Shown: positions 41,710 through 50,970, counted from the first letter of the stretch. The stretch is 64,000 nt of DNA from an uncultured Flavobacteriaceae bacterium (GCA_947497245.1 CANMFO010000001.1:1302001-1366000), one strand, 5' to 3'. Made by a program: numbers and translations. The notes: generated by a model from the letters alone, not told the origin.

Positions 41710-42291
41710 ATGACCAAAACAAAGACCCTATGTGCCATCGGATTGATTTTTTTCGTTGTGAGCTACGTATTTTTTTCCCAAGGTGCCTTGGGCACCCAAA
41801 AACATATCGATTTTGCCCATTGGTTTAATTTAATTGGAGCGGTATTGCTGTTTTCCTTTAACAGCGAATTCCCTAAAAATAGGCTCGGTTCCGTAGCGGC
41901 CGTTTTAACGACATTGGGAGTGGTTGCCCATATCGGGCTTTGTACCATTGACTTTATTATGTGGAGTTATGGAAATAATGACATCGGTAGAAATGAACTG
42001 AGCGAGCAAATAAGCAATACCCCATCCATTTTATATCCTTTTGTTATTGTTGGGCCATCACTGCTCTTTGTGGGCCTAGGGGTTCACGCTTTGAATTTTA
42101 TCAAAACAAATCCGATCGGTTCGCTAATGGTAGTACTGGGCGGGCCATTTGTGGGACTTTCCTATTTTATCTGGAACAACGGCGTTTTAATGTTGAGCAG
42201 TTGTATTGTTTTTGCTGTTGGACTGGCACTACTCTTATTCAGAAAAGACGTAGGGACTTTGGAAATGGAAAACGACGGTCGTCCGATTTAA
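41710..42291 (+). CDS. Six-helix membrane protein (DUF998-like), function unknown
   Basis: 193 residues from the ATG at 41710; a TTG at 41683 overlapping the sulfatase stop is possible. Predicted helices include TLCAIGLIFFVVSYVFF, WFNLIGAVLLFSFN, VAAVLTTLGVVAHIGLC, YPFVIVGPSLLFVGLGVHAL, GSLMVVLGGPFVGLSYFIW and LSSCIVFAVGLALLLF. The layout resembles DUF998-type membrane proteins, but I am not certain. Possibly the third gene of the sulfatase unit. Confidence 0.6.
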   Translation: MTKTKTLCAIGLIFFVVSYVFFSQGALGTQKHIDFAHWFNLIGAVLLFSFNSEFPKNRLGSVAAVLTTLGVVAHIGLCTIDFIMWSYGNNDIGRNELSEQISNTPSILYPFVIVGPSLLFVGLGVHALNFIKTNPIGSLMVVLGGPFVGLSYFIWNNGVLMLSSCIVFAVGLALLLFRKDVGTLEMENDGRPI

Positions 42292-42472
42292 AAAGCAATT
42301 GCGGACGGACCTCCAACTCGGACGGAACAGCGGATCGTGAGAAAAAAGCCTTGCACCCCATCGTATAAAACCCATGTTCCGGGAATTCCTAAATTGCAGC
42401 TACGTATCCATCCCATACCAACCATTGGGTACTGTAATTAAAGTTAAGCAAGATATAAACCAAGTTTTCAAA

Positions 42473-42991
42473 ATGAAGAAAAGACTAATTGTTGATATGG
42501 ACGGTGTACTGTCCGATATTTATGCCCAATATTTAAGTTATGAGTTTAAGGATCTAAAAATTAAGCAAGATCTCAACGCATTAAATGGAATACCAGAAAA
42601 CGAGGCCTTTGTCAATCATAGCGCATATATCAACTCTGAAGGGTTTTTTCTAACGGCACGTCCAATCGAGGGAAGTGTAGCGGTACTGGAAAAGTTAAAT
42701 CGGAACTACGAGGTCTTTGTCGTTTCATCGGCAACGGAGTTTCTCCTTAGTTTAGGGGAAAAAATGAAATGGTTAGATCAACATTTTCCCTATATCCATT
42801 GGAAACAAATCGTTTTATGCGGATCAAAAGAGCTTATTAGCGGCGATATTATGATTGACGATCATCTAAGAAATTTGGACACGTTCAATGGAAAAACCAT
42901 CCTGTTTACACAACCCCATAATGCCAATATTTTAAAAACAGTCCATTCCAGGGTGGACAATTGGATGGAAATAGAAAAATTATTGTTATGA
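42473..42991 (+). CDS. 5'(3')-deoxyribonucleotidase-like HAD protein
   Basis: 172 residues from the ATG at 42473 (MKKRLIVDMDGVLSDIYAQY), which places the HAD nucleophile Asp8 in DMDGVLSD. Motif II Ser lies in VVSSATEF, and the acid pair IDDHLRNLDTFNGKTILF is motif IV. This matches the NT5C/YorS deoxynucleotidase group, which dephosphorylates dUMP/dTMP. Monocistronic. Its 3' end is followed within ten bases by the tail GGCAACGGGCATAATTCC (43001-43018). Confidence 0.88.
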   Translation: MKKRLIVDMDGVLSDIYAQYLSYEFKDLKIKQDLNALNGIPENEAFVNHSAYINSEGFFLTARPIEGSVAVLEKLNRNYEVFVVSSATEFLLSLGEKMKWLDQHFPYIHWKQIVLCGSKELISGDIMIDDHLRNLDTFNGKTILFTQPHNANILKTVHSRVDNWMEIEKLLL

Positions 42992-43140
42992 ACCGGGGCC
43001 GGCAACGGGCATAATTCCACCCTTCTCCTCTCATCGCCATTAATTTGCTATTTTTAATACGCTCGATTTCTTAGCCCGGATTTACTTCAGTAAATTCCAG
43101 ATTGAAATCGAGACCGTTGTCTACGCACCAAAAGAAAAAA

Positions 43141-43593
43141 ATGAAGCCCATAAAAGAGATCAAGGAATCTATTGACAAGAGTGTGCTGTGCTGGCTTGCG
43201 ACCGTATCGAACGAAAACATACCGAATGTTTCGCCAAAGGAAATATTTGCGTACTACGGAACGGATGCCCTTATTATTGCAAACATTGCCTCACCACGGA
43301 CCGTGGGAAATATTGAACAGAACGAAAATGTTTGCGTAAGCTTTATCGATATTTTGGTCCAAAAAGGATTTCAAATTAAGGGAAAGGCCAAAATAATCGG
43401 GAAGACGGATCCGGAATTCTCTGAAATGGAACCAATACTGACCGAAATGACAGAAGGAAAATTTCCGTTCCGGACCATTACAAAGGTTACCATTGAACAA
43501 GTCAGGCCAATAATAGCGCCCAAATACGTTCTATACCCCGAAACAACGGAAAAGGAACAGATTGAAAGCGCAAAAAAAGCCTACGGATTTTAA
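43141..43593 (+). CDS. Pyridoxamine 5'-phosphate oxidase family protein
   Basis: 150 residues from the ATG at 43141 (MKPIKEIKESIDKSVLCWLA). The split-barrel flavin-binding pattern is visible: LATVSNENIPNVSPKEIF, DALIIANIASPRTVGNIEQNENVCVSFIDI and GFQIKGKAKII. Such proteins bind FMN or F420/heme and often act as small-molecule reductases; a true PNPOx role is doubtful because of length. Monocistronic, upstream of the LuxR-type gene by 60 bases. Confidence 0.88.
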   Translation: MKPIKEIKESIDKSVLCWLATVSNENIPNVSPKEIFAYYGTDALIIANIASPRTVGNIEQNENVCVSFIDILVQKGFQIKGKAKIIGKTDPEFSEMEPILTEMTEGKFPFRTITKVTIEQVRPIIAPKYVLYPETTEKEQIESAKKAYGF

Positions 43594-43653
43594 TATCGAA
43601 AAAAAGGCCTGTGCCCCACCCTGGCCATTATCCATCGGAAATGAGAAGTTGAA

Positions 43654-44517
43654 ATGAAACTAGTTGAGTTGACATTGCTAATAATCGCCTATTCCACCAT
43701 TATCATAACCATCTTCGTTAGTTTGATCTGTTATAAAAGAAATATGGAGAAATGGGAGACCATTGCCTTCTCCACTTCCCTGTTACTGCTTATTTTGTCC
43801 ATGACGGTCACCGCTTTGGACGGGAAAACCGATCCTGGGGGAACCACGGGTGTTTTTACCTTGCTCTCCATGATCTTGGTGGCCGTTACAACCCCCTTGG
43901 GGATCATGGTAGAAAGACGGCATAATATCGCCCCCTCATGGAAAAAGTTGCTTTACGCTATTGCCACCGTTCTTTTTGTGTCTACCTGCGGCGCTTATTT
44001 CATGGAGCAACTGAATTACCTTGAATATGTCGTTGCCGTCTTCTTAGGGGTTTCAGTGGTCTTGTCCATGCTATTGGTCCGGACAACAAAACCCAAAAAG
44101 AGCATGGCCCATCTGGAAAAAACAAATCGAATCTTTGCCATTGTCTTTTTGGTACTGGTGCCCGTCTCACTATGGGTAAGCTACGCCATGTCGAATACAG
44201 GGTACCATCTGAAAGTTGGCCTTACCCTACCGCTGGTGTTTACCCTCCTGTCGGCCAACAAGCTTTTTGACGATTTACAAAGATTGTCCCTGGTCAACCC
44301 TAAGATCGAGCCCATTGAACAGCATTATAAAAACTATGCCCTGTCCGAAAGGGAAAAGGAGATTGCCTCATTGCTGACCAAGGGAAGGACCTATAAGAAA
44401 ATCTCGGAAGAGCTTTACATTTCAATCCCTACCGTAAAGACCCATGCAAGCAGTGTTTACAAAAAATGCGGCGTAAAGAACAGATCCGAACTGACGGCCC
44501 TGCTGATCCACCAATAA
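43654..44517 (+). CDS. Membrane-embedded LuxR-type regulator
   Basis: 287 residues. Six or seven predicted membrane helices (first at LVELTLLIIAYSTIIITIFV, last at LKVGLTLPLVFTLLSAN) precede a C-terminal GerE/LuxR helix-turn-helix, LSEREKEIASLLTKGRTYKKISEELYISIPTVKTHASSVYKKCGVKNRSE (about 232-280). DNA binding directly from a polytopic membrane protein is a recurring Bacteroidetes design. It probably regulates the outer-membrane barrel gene 122 bases downstream; a palindrome CATAC-TTTG-GTATG lies between (44535-44548). Confidence 0.88.
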   Translation: MKLVELTLLIIAYSTIIITIFVSLICYKRNMEKWETIAFSTSLLLLILSMTVTALDGKTDPGGTTGVFTLLSMILVAVTTPLGIMVERRHNIAPSWKKLLYAIATVLFVSTCGAYFMEQLNYLEYVVAVFLGVSVVLSMLLVRTTKPKKSMAHLEKTNRIFAIVFLVLVPVSLWVSYAMSNTGYHLKVGLTLPLVFTLLSANKLFDDLQRLSLVNPKIEPIEQHYKNYALSEREKEIASLLTKGRTYKKISEELYISIPTVKTHASSVYKKCGVKNRSELTALLIHQ

Positions 44518-44534
44518 GGATTCGGTTTGGCAAT

Positions 44535-44579
44535 CATACTTTGGTATGAGTTTAATGTGTTTGCCCAATTTCATACTTT
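44535..44579 (+). promoter_or_regulatory. CATACTTTGGTATG palindrome and repeat
   Basis: Perfect palindrome CATAC-TTTG-GTATG at 44535-44548, with a further half-site CATACTTT at 44572-44579. It sits between the LuxR-type regulator and the outer-membrane protein gene, a likely operator. Confidence 0.5.
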
Positions 44580-44639
44580 TTCCCGATTGTTTCCACCACT
44601 CCCATAAATCATCTTTGCCGAAACAATTTTCCGCATAAG

Positions 44640-45968
44640 ATGATACGATACCCTATATTGACCGTGCTATTGCTTTGTACCTTTGGGACATCCGCTCAGA
44701 GTGATACCCTTCCCAGGATCAAAAAAGAAAGGCTCGATTTTGCCAAAAATTATTTTGAGCTCGGGGGAACCTACGTTCCCCCGTTCAAGGGAACGCGGCT
44801 TTTGGACAATGAAATAGGTACTTTTGACCATTCCGCATCCTTGAACACAACACTATATTGGGGAGCGTTTCATTTTTGGGGACATGCCGACTTCTATGTG
44901 TCCTTCCCGCTGGGGCGGTTGAACTTCTCATCGAACGATCAAACTGATATTGCATTCGACCATTTTACCATTACCGGTGCCCGTTATTATCCCTGGGCGG
45001 TTCAAGATAGAAAACTAAGGCCCTATGTCGGTATTAGTTGGTCCGCATTGGATTTTGAACAGGTCATAAAATCAAAAGATCGCCAACCGAAACTGCAAAA
45101 AAACTTTACTTGGGTAACCGATATCGGCATATTGTATCAATACAAGGATTTTGCTGCCCGGTTGGGCGTACACTATTTTCCAGATAACCGATGGAACTAT
45201 CCCATATCAAAAACGCAATTTGAAAGAATGGAAACTCCAAATTTTGGGGTACAGCTGGGAATATTGTACACCATGGATTTAACCAAAAACAACGGCGATC
45301 CCAGCATAAACGAAAGATGGAACAGTTATCCCGAAGTTTCCAGTTTGGGTCTGAACGCAACCAGTTTTGGCGAGTTCTTTATAGCCGCTGGCCCTTCCAT
45401 TTCCTTCTCCCTCAGCGAGTCGGATTATAACAATGGTAATTTTCCCTATTTAAATAAAAAACATGCCTCTGAAACTTATTTTGACCTGGCCATCGGTTAC
45501 CAATTCAACAAATTGAGCGGATTTGCCGCTTTATCATTCAGGAATCCAGTGTTTGAACAAGAAGCTTACGGAACCAAGCAGACCATAAAAAAAACCTCCA
45601 TAACATTGGAGGCGGCCAAGTTCCTAACCGATTATTCCGGCTTTGCCCCTTTTGTCGGTCTAAATATTGCTTATGATAATATCAAATACACGGAGAACAT
45701 CGATTTTAGCAGTAAAGACCTGAGCTTCGATAAAATTGAAACTGGTATTACGTTCGGTTGGGACATAGTGCCCGGGAAATCTGAAGAGTTTTTGGTTCTA
45801 AGGACGAACTTACGTTGGTATCCCTTTTCTACATTTCAGGTTGAAGGAAAAAAGTTTAATTTCAACCAATTGGAATACAACCTCATCCAGGCCGTTTTTT
45901 ATCCAGAACGATTTCTAAGGTCCAGAAAAAAAAGGCAACGACGATCCGAACCCCACTCGGCCTGGTGA
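44640..45968 (+). CDS. Predicted outer-membrane beta-barrel protein
   Basis: 442 residues. A signal peptide (YPILTVLLLCTFGTSAQ) precedes amphipathic strands with aromatic girdles (WGAFHFWGHADFYVSFPLGRL, ARYYPWAVQDRKLRPYVGISW, FAARLGVHYFPDNRWNYP, ETYFDLAIGYQFNKLSGFAALSF). A tail of basic residues (RSRKKRQRRSEPHSAW) is unusual for a barrel, which normally ends in F/Y/W; it does end in Trp. No exact family recognised. Probably controlled by the LuxR-type protein upstream. Confidence 0.7.
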   Translation: MIRYPILTVLLLCTFGTSAQSDTLPRIKKERLDFAKNYFELGGTYVPPFKGTRLLDNEIGTFDHSASLNTTLYWGAFHFWGHADFYVSFPLGRLNFSSNDQTDIAFDHFTITGARYYPWAVQDRKLRPYVGISWSALDFEQVIKSKDRQPKLQKNFTWVTDIGILYQYKDFAARLGVHYFPDNRWNYPISKTQFERMETPNFGVQLGILYTMDLTKNNGDPSINERWNSYPEVSSLGLNATSFGEFFIAAGPSISFSLSESDYNNGNFPYLNKKHASETYFDLAIGYQFNKLSGFAALSFRNPVFEQEAYGTKQTIKKTSITLEAAKFLTDYSGFAPFVGLNIAYDNIKYTENIDFSSKDLSFDKIETGITFGWDIVPGKSEEFLVLRTNLRWYPFSTFQVEGKKFNFNQLEYNLIQAVFYPERFLRSRKKRQRRSEPHSAW

Positions 45969-46015
45969 TGTAATTTGTTACGCGGAAAGTGGATATAATG
46001 TGATAAAATAAAAAA

Positions 46016-46564
46016 ATGGTCTCCCAAAAATTTGGTCAAGGTTGTCTTTTTGAGACGGATCGGCTTGCTGTTCTAAATTGGGACTTTATTGCATCAAAAA
46101 AAACTCCTATCGAGAGTGTATTGAAAATCATGACGCCCAATGTCACCAAATCGCTTCCCGATGGTTGGCAAAACATAGATACACTTGGCAAAGCCGGGAA
46201 CTGGATCAACGAGCGAAAAGCGGATCGAAATTTCTTTGCGGTTTCATTGACCGAAACCAATGAAATAATTGGCTTTTTATTCCTCCACCATGGTGAAGAG
46301 AAAAAAGAATCGGGTGCATTGAGACTGGGTTATCTACTTGCTGAACGATTTTGGGGAAAAGGAATTGGTAGTGAATTGATAAGCGGCCTTGTGAAGTGGT
46401 GTTGGGAATCAGGAATAATTACCTCCATCTCGGGCGGAGTTGAAAAAGACAATATGGCCTCGATAAAAGTACTTGAGAAAAATGGGTTCCACAAATCGGA
46501 CGAAGGACTACCAGGAGATATGCTGTTATACAAAATCGATTTGAACGCAAAGCGCACCAAATAA
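46016..46564 (+). CDS. GNAT family N-acetyltransferase
   Basis: 182 residues: N-terminal CLFETDRLAVLNWDF, acetyl-CoA loop RLGYLLAERFWGKGIGSELI and VEKDNMASIKVLEKNGFHK. This is an Acetyltransf_3 pattern of the RimJ/RimL type. Monocistronic, 47 bases after the barrel gene. Substrate unknown. Confidence 0.92.
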   Translation: MVSQKFGQGCLFETDRLAVLNWDFIASKKTPIESVLKIMTPNVTKSLPDGWQNIDTLGKAGNWINERKADRNFFAVSLTETNEIIGFLFLHHGEEKKESGALRLGYLLAERFWGKGIGSELISGLVKWCWESGIITSISGGVEKDNMASIKVLEKNGFHKSDEGLPGDMLLYKIDLNAKRTK

Positions 46565-46691
46565 AAAAACAGTGATTTGCAGACAACTTTAATAGTGAAA
46601 ATCACAGCAGCCTATAAAACTATTTGTAACTTGAAAACAGGGCCTTCCAAAGTTCGGAACACGGCCCGTTCAAAAATAGTAGTGCATATTT

Positions 46692-47246
46692 ATGATGACA
46701 ACTGGGGCATCAAAAGTAATCGTACACATGGTGGCGAGTCTTGACGGGTTCATAGCCAAAAAAGATGGAAGTATTTCATGGATGAAATCTCAAGACACCT
46801 ATGCCCAAGGTGTTGAACTTACAGAAGAATATATCGCGGAGTTTCTTCGATCCATCGATTGTTATGTGATGGGCTCACAAACCTATGAACACGCACTGGA
46901 GCTTGGCTGGCCCTATGGAGAGGTACCTGTTTTCGTGTTGACCGCTAGAAACTTGGCCCCGGACAGGGAAAATGTCGAATTTTGCTCCGGCGACTTGGAA
47001 AAACTCGTAAACGGTCGACTAAAACCAAATTATAAAAACATATGGATGGTCGGGGGCGCCGCACTTACGAAAGATTTCATTCGTTTGAATCTGGCGGACG
47101 AAATAGTAATTTCGATAATGCCAATTGTTCTTGGTGATGGAAAATTGTTCTTTGACCAAATAGGCCAAGAACGGCCATTGCACCTGAAAGAGGTAACGGC
47201 CTATAAGGACGGAATGGTGGAATTGACATATGAAATAAGAAAATAA
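46692..47246 (+). CDS. Dihydrofolate reductase-like (RibD C-terminal) protein
   Basis: 184 residues; the start is one of two tandem ATGs. The pattern VHMVASLDGFIAKKDGSISWM, then CYVMGSQTYEHALELGWPYG and WMVGGAALTKDFIRLNLADEIVISIMPIVLGDG is that of the RibD C-terminal/DHFR-like superfamily, common as orphan reductases in soil and marine bacteria. It binds NADPH; substrate unknown. Followed after 4 bases by a VOC protein gene, so an operon. Confidence 0.92.
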   Translation: MMTTGASKVIVHMVASLDGFIAKKDGSISWMKSQDTYAQGVELTEEYIAEFLRSIDCYVMGSQTYEHALELGWPYGEVPVFVLTARNLAPDRENVEFCSGDLEKLVNGRLKPNYKNIWMVGGAALTKDFIRLNLADEIVISIMPIVLGDGKLFFDQIGQERPLHLKEVTAYKDGMVELTYEIRK

Positions 47247-47250
47247 AAAG

Positions 47251-47649
47251 ATGGATAGAGTGGGAATACAGTGGATTGTGGAAAATGTAGCCCGTTCTGT
47301 GGAGTTTTATTCTACGAAACTTGGATTTAAAATTGACTGGATTGGAGAAGGGCCATTTTTTGCGATAATTAGCCGAGGGAATTTTACCATAATGCTTCGT
47401 GAGCTAAAACAAGGAAAACTTTCCAGACCAAATAGAGTTCCGTTCATACAATCTGGATGGCACAGCGATGGAAAGGAAGCCTGGGACAGCTATGTTTGGG
47501 TTGAAAACGCAGATGATCTATATAATGAGTTCAAAAAAAATGGAGTCTCCATAATAAAGGATATCCAAAATACTGAATACGGCAATAGGGACTTTGAAAT
47601 TGAAGATTTGGACGGATACATAATATGTTTCGGACATTCTCTAAAATGA
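47251..47649 (+). CDS. VOC family protein (bleomycin-resistance-like)
   Basis: 132 residues: VENVARSVEFYSTKLGFKIDWIGEGPFFAIISR, MLRELKQGK and a C-terminal DIQNTEYGNRDFEIEDLDGYIICFG. This is a single-chain glyoxalase/bleomycin-resistance domain that would work as a homodimer. The second gene of the unit with the DHFR-like protein. Its stop is followed within seven bases by the tail TTTGCCAACAAGGTGTA (47655-47671), like those after the DUF1059 and cupin genes. Confidence 0.92.
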   Translation: MDRVGIQWIVENVARSVEFYSTKLGFKIDWIGEGPFFAIISRGNFTIMLRELKQGKLSRPNRVPFIQSGWHSDGKEAWDSYVWVENADDLYNEFKKNGVSIIKDIQNTEYGNRDFEIEDLDGYIICFGHSLK

Positions 47650-47956
47650 AAACGTTTGCCAACAAGGTGTACAATCGATCGCCTGGGTCCGGGTTACTCG
47701 GAAAAGACAAGTGGACGATTCGCGGAAAATCGTATTTGAATCTGTTCAGAACAATTAGTATCCCGTAGTACGGTCTATGATCAGAAAACAAATGGATTCA
47801 CCCAAAAAAATAGAGAGAATTGGTTGCACTATTTCGAGATGATGAATATCCGGCCTGTCATGGGCGTGACGCCGGCGCCAACAGGGCATACAAAACGGTA
47901 TGAGCAAGCCAGTGGACGAATCCGAGCGGATGGTCAAAAAGGAACAAAGGACGGCG
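47650..47956. other. 307-bp intergenic stretch between convergent genes
   Basis: It holds the tail motif TTTGCCAACAAGGTGTA at 47655-47671 and a second GGCGCCAACAGGGC near 47873. No coding frame is convincing. Inverted GC-rich stretches around GGCGTGACGCCGGCGCC could form a small stem. Confidence 0.4.
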
Positions 47957-50572
47957 CTATTCCTCCCGCAAGGTGTCCACAGGGTTCCTGTTCGCCGCTT
48001 TGACCGTTTGTGTACTTACCGTTAAAAAAGCGATGCCCAGGGCCAAGAGTCCCATCGTTGCGAATATCCACCAGTCCAAATGGATGCGGTACGCAAAATC
48101 CTGGAGCCATCTGCCCATTCCCAGTGCGGCGATGGGAACGGCAATGATAGCGGACACCAGTACGAGCCTTAAAAAGCCTTTGGAGATGAGGCCCACAATA
48201 TTGGGTATGGAGGCCCCCAGTACCTTGCGGATACCAATTTCCTTGGTGCGGAGCACTATGTTATGGGCTACCAAACCGAACAGGCCCATGCAGGCAATAA
48301 ACAGGGCAATGCCCGTAAAAATGGTAAAAACCTCCCCAAACTTTTTTTCAAATTGGTACATTTGGTTATAGGATTCATCCATAAATCGATGTTCAATGGG
48401 AATCTGGGGCATAAAAGCCTTTAAGGTCTTTTGAATATGCGCTAGGGAATTGTCCCAATCTTTCATACTGGTTTTGATCACAATATTGCCGTAGCTACTT
48501 CGACGCTTGGTACCCAGGGCAAGAAACATGGGTTCTATGGCCAAATCGAAGGTTTGAAAATGAAAATCCTTAACGACGCCTATTACCTGTTTATCATCAA
48601 AGGTTTTACCAATCGCTGACTCCCAACCCAGTGCCTTGACCGCGGATTCGTTTAAAATGATACTGGCGGTCGAATCGGTAGGGTATTCCGGGGAATAATT
48701 CCGGCCTTCTACCAAGGACATCTCAAAAAGATCGATAAAATCATAATCGATATAATTGCGATAGATCCAAAGCTCTTCTTTGCCCCCATTTCCCTCCCAG
48801 GAATCCACAGTGCCTTGAGATCCCGTATTTAATGGCAAGCTACTGGCAAACGAAATTTTTTCAATTTCGGGATGTTTCGTCAACTCGGCACGCATCGCAT
48901 CCCTCCGTTCATAAAAATCTACCTGCCTGTAAGGAACATACACCAGATGATCCCTGTTGTACCCCAACTTTTTGTTTTGGATATAATCCAATTGCTTGTA
49001 GATGACAACACTTGCTATGGCCAACACTATGGCGGTCGTAAATTGCCCGACCACCAGTACGTTCCGTAAAAAAACGCCTTCTTTGCCCTTTTTGAACCAT
49101 CCGCCCTTTAAGGCCTTTATCGGCGTTGCGGCCGATGACAGTACGGCGGGGTACAATCCGGAAAGTCCGCCCAACAAAAGAGCGATGAACAACATGCCCC
49201 CGAACACGGCGCGACTGCCCTGGAAGCCTAGGGAAATCTCCTGATCGATCAATTGATTGAAAACCGGCAACAAAAGATAGACAAACCCCATGGCCAGCCC
49301 AAAACTGAAAAAGGCGATCAAAATGGACTCCATCATGAATTGATTCACCAACTGTCCCCTTTTGGCCCCCAATACCTTGCGCATGCCCACTTCTTTTGAG
49401 CGTCCCGCCGATCGGGCGGAGGCCAAATTCATATAATTGATGGAGGCCAATAGCAAAATGACAATCGCAATGGCCGCAGCAAGATAAATATAGCGGATAT
49501 CGCTATTGGGGGTCATTTCAAAATTGATTTGGGAACGGAGATGGATATCCTTCAAGGGTTGAAGAAAGAACTCGGGCTGAAATGAATACTGCTTGTAGGC
49601 CGATGCCGCATGGGCGTCGAGCGTCTCGAATTTTGCTTCCAGTTCTTTGTAGTCATAACCCGCCGGTAGAACAATATAGGCCCTGTAATTATTACTGTTC
49701 CAGCGGCCGATATCCGCTTGGTACCACAGTAGGTTTTGAAAGGAGGTGATGTAGTCAAAATGAAAGTGCTGGTTTTTTGGGGCGTCCGCTGCCACTCCCC
49801 TTACGGTGAGTGTCCGGTCGTTTTCAAAATGAAGGGTCTTTCCAATTGGGGAGGCTTCCCCAAAGTATTTTTTTGCCAAGGATTCGGTGAGAATAATAGC
49901 ATCTGGATCCTTAAGGGCCTCCTTTCCGATTCCCTCCTTGATGGGATAGGTAAAAACCTCGAATAAGTGCTCGTCCGCGAAAAGGCCCCGCTCATAAAAG
50001 CTTTGCTCCCCAAGGGAGAACAAGGCCTCATAGGTCTCTAGGGTCGTGGCTGTCCGTACTTCGGGGAAAAGTTCCTTCAAAGCAGGCACCAGGGGCATTG
50101 GCGCCAATGCAAAACGATTGCTACCCCTAAAGTCATTGCCCTTTTGGATCTGGGATACCCGATAGATCCGATCCGCTTTTTCGTGATGTCCCTCATAGCT
50201 CAATTCGTATTGAACGTACAGTGCGATCAGAATAAAGCAGATCATCCCGAGGGTCATCCCCCCGATATTGATAAGGGTAAAGCTGCGGTGTTTCAATAGG
50301 TTTCTCCAACCAATTCTAAAATGGTTCTGGAGCATGGCGCGATCAAAAATGTGCAGTGTCGCGGGAAACGACCGGATCAATGCGGGCCGGAAAAGTCTGA
50401 GGACATCCAGGATGAACAGCCATTTGGCGCGATGTACCCCCCGTTCCCCGGTCTGCCTCGCGAACCTTTCCCTAAGATCCCCTTCCAGGTCCTCCACATA
50501 ATCCGAACGGCAGTACCAGCGGAAAAAGGAAAGTATCCATTTTGGAGGGCGGTTGTTGTCTTTATTGGGCAT
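47957..50572 (-). CDS. Orphan FtsX/MacB-type ABC permease with PadR-linked prefix domain
   Basis: 871 residues from the ATG at 50572 (MPNKDNNRPPKWILSFFRWY). The cytoplasmic prefix (YVEDLEGDLRERFARQTGE) is the permease prefix domain found with PadR regulators. Then come two MacB-periplasmic-core plus FtsX units, with pairs of KEVGMRKVLGAKRGQLV and KEIGIRKVLGASIPNIV, and about eight membrane helices. No ATP-binding gene is adjacent, so it is an orphan or duplicated permease that must borrow an ATPase. Likely in peptide or lipoprotein-related export. The start overlaps the PadR stop by 11 bases. Confidence 0.93.
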   Translation of the reverse strand: MPNKDNNRPPKWILSFFRWYCRSDYVEDLEGDLRERFARQTGERGVHRAKWLFILDVLRLFRPALIRSFPATLHIFDRAMLQNHFRIGWRNLLKHRSFTLINIGGMTLGMICFILIALYVQYELSYEGHHEKADRIYRVSQIQKGNDFRGSNRFALAPMPLVPALKELFPEVRTATTLETYEALFSLGEQSFYERGLFADEHLFEVFTYPIKEGIGKEALKDPDAIILTESLAKKYFGEASPIGKTLHFENDRTLTVRGVAADAPKNQHFHFDYITSFQNLLWYQADIGRWNSNNYRAYIVLPAGYDYKELEAKFETLDAHAASAYKQYSFQPEFFLQPLKDIHLRSQINFEMTPNSDIRYIYLAAAIAIVILLLASINYMNLASARSAGRSKEVGMRKVLGAKRGQLVNQFMMESILIAFFSFGLAMGFVYLLLPVFNQLIDQEISLGFQGSRAVFGGMLFIALLLGGLSGLYPAVLSSAATPIKALKGGWFKKGKEGVFLRNVLVVGQFTTAIVLAIASVVIYKQLDYIQNKKLGYNRDHLVYVPYRQVDFYERRDAMRAELTKHPEIEKISFASSLPLNTGSQGTVDSWEGNGGKEELWIYRNYIDYDFIDLFEMSLVEGRNYSPEYPTDSTASIILNESAVKALGWESAIGKTFDDKQVIGVVKDFHFQTFDLAIEPMFLALGTKRRSSYGNIVIKTSMKDWDNSLAHIQKTLKAFMPQIPIEHRFMDESYNQMYQFEKKFGEVFTIFTGIALFIACMGLFGLVAHNIVLRTKEIGIRKVLGASIPNIVGLISKGFLRLVLVSAIIAVPIAALGMGRWLQDFAYRIHLDWWIFATMGLLALGIAFLTVSTQTVKAANRNPVDTLREE

Positions 50573-50909
50573 ATCCGTTCTTAAAATCCAGGTCTGGAAT
50601 GGCATTCCATAGGCCCAAGCGTTGCTCCTTGGTGGTCTCCAGTATTTTCCTTCCATAGGTGGTCAGGGTAAAATAACGTTTGCGCTTCCCCCCTCTCTTA
50701 TGGGTCGCCTCACCAAATCTGGAAGAGAGGTGCCCCTTTTTTTCCAATCGCCTCAAAACGGTCTGCAAGGCACCGATGCTCACTTTTCGGTCCAACCGTC
50801 TTTCCATTTCGTCGATAATGGCAATACCATAGGCCTCATCGTGCAATATGGCCACCGTTAGCATGACTATTTCTTCGAACTCCCCCAGGTGATGTTTGCT
50901 CATGATCAT
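50562..50909 (-). CDS. PadR family transcriptional regulator
   Basis: 115 residues: N-terminal winged helix LGEFEEIVMLTVAILHDEAYGIAIIDEMERRLDRKVSIGALQTVLRRLEKKGHL, with the wing GGKRKRYFTLTTYGRKIL. PadR proteins repress transporters. The ATGCCCAATAA overlap couples translation to the orphan permease gene. Candidate operators are the dyad TTGACT-N7-AGTCAA and the AAATGTAGT repeats upstream (50914-50970). Confidence 0.95.
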   Translation of the reverse strand: MIMSKHHLGEFEEIVMLTVAILHDEAYGIAIIDEMERRLDRKVSIGALQTVLRRLEKKGHLSSRFGEATHKRGGKRKRYFTLTTYGRKILETTKEQRLGLWNAIPDLDFKNGYAQ

Positions 50910-50913
50910 ATAT

Positions 50914-50970
50914 TTGACTCAAATGTAGTCAATATGATATTACAAACCTAATTTTAGTCTTAAATGTAGT
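50914..50970 (-). promoter_or_regulatory. PadR promoter and operator candidates
   Basis: A perfect dyad TTGACT (50914-50919) / AGTCAA (50927-50932) covers the minus-strand -7 box TACATTTG (50927-50920). AAATGTAGT occurs at 50921-50929 and again at 50962-50970. The layout fits an autorepressed PadR operator. Confidence 0.55.
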
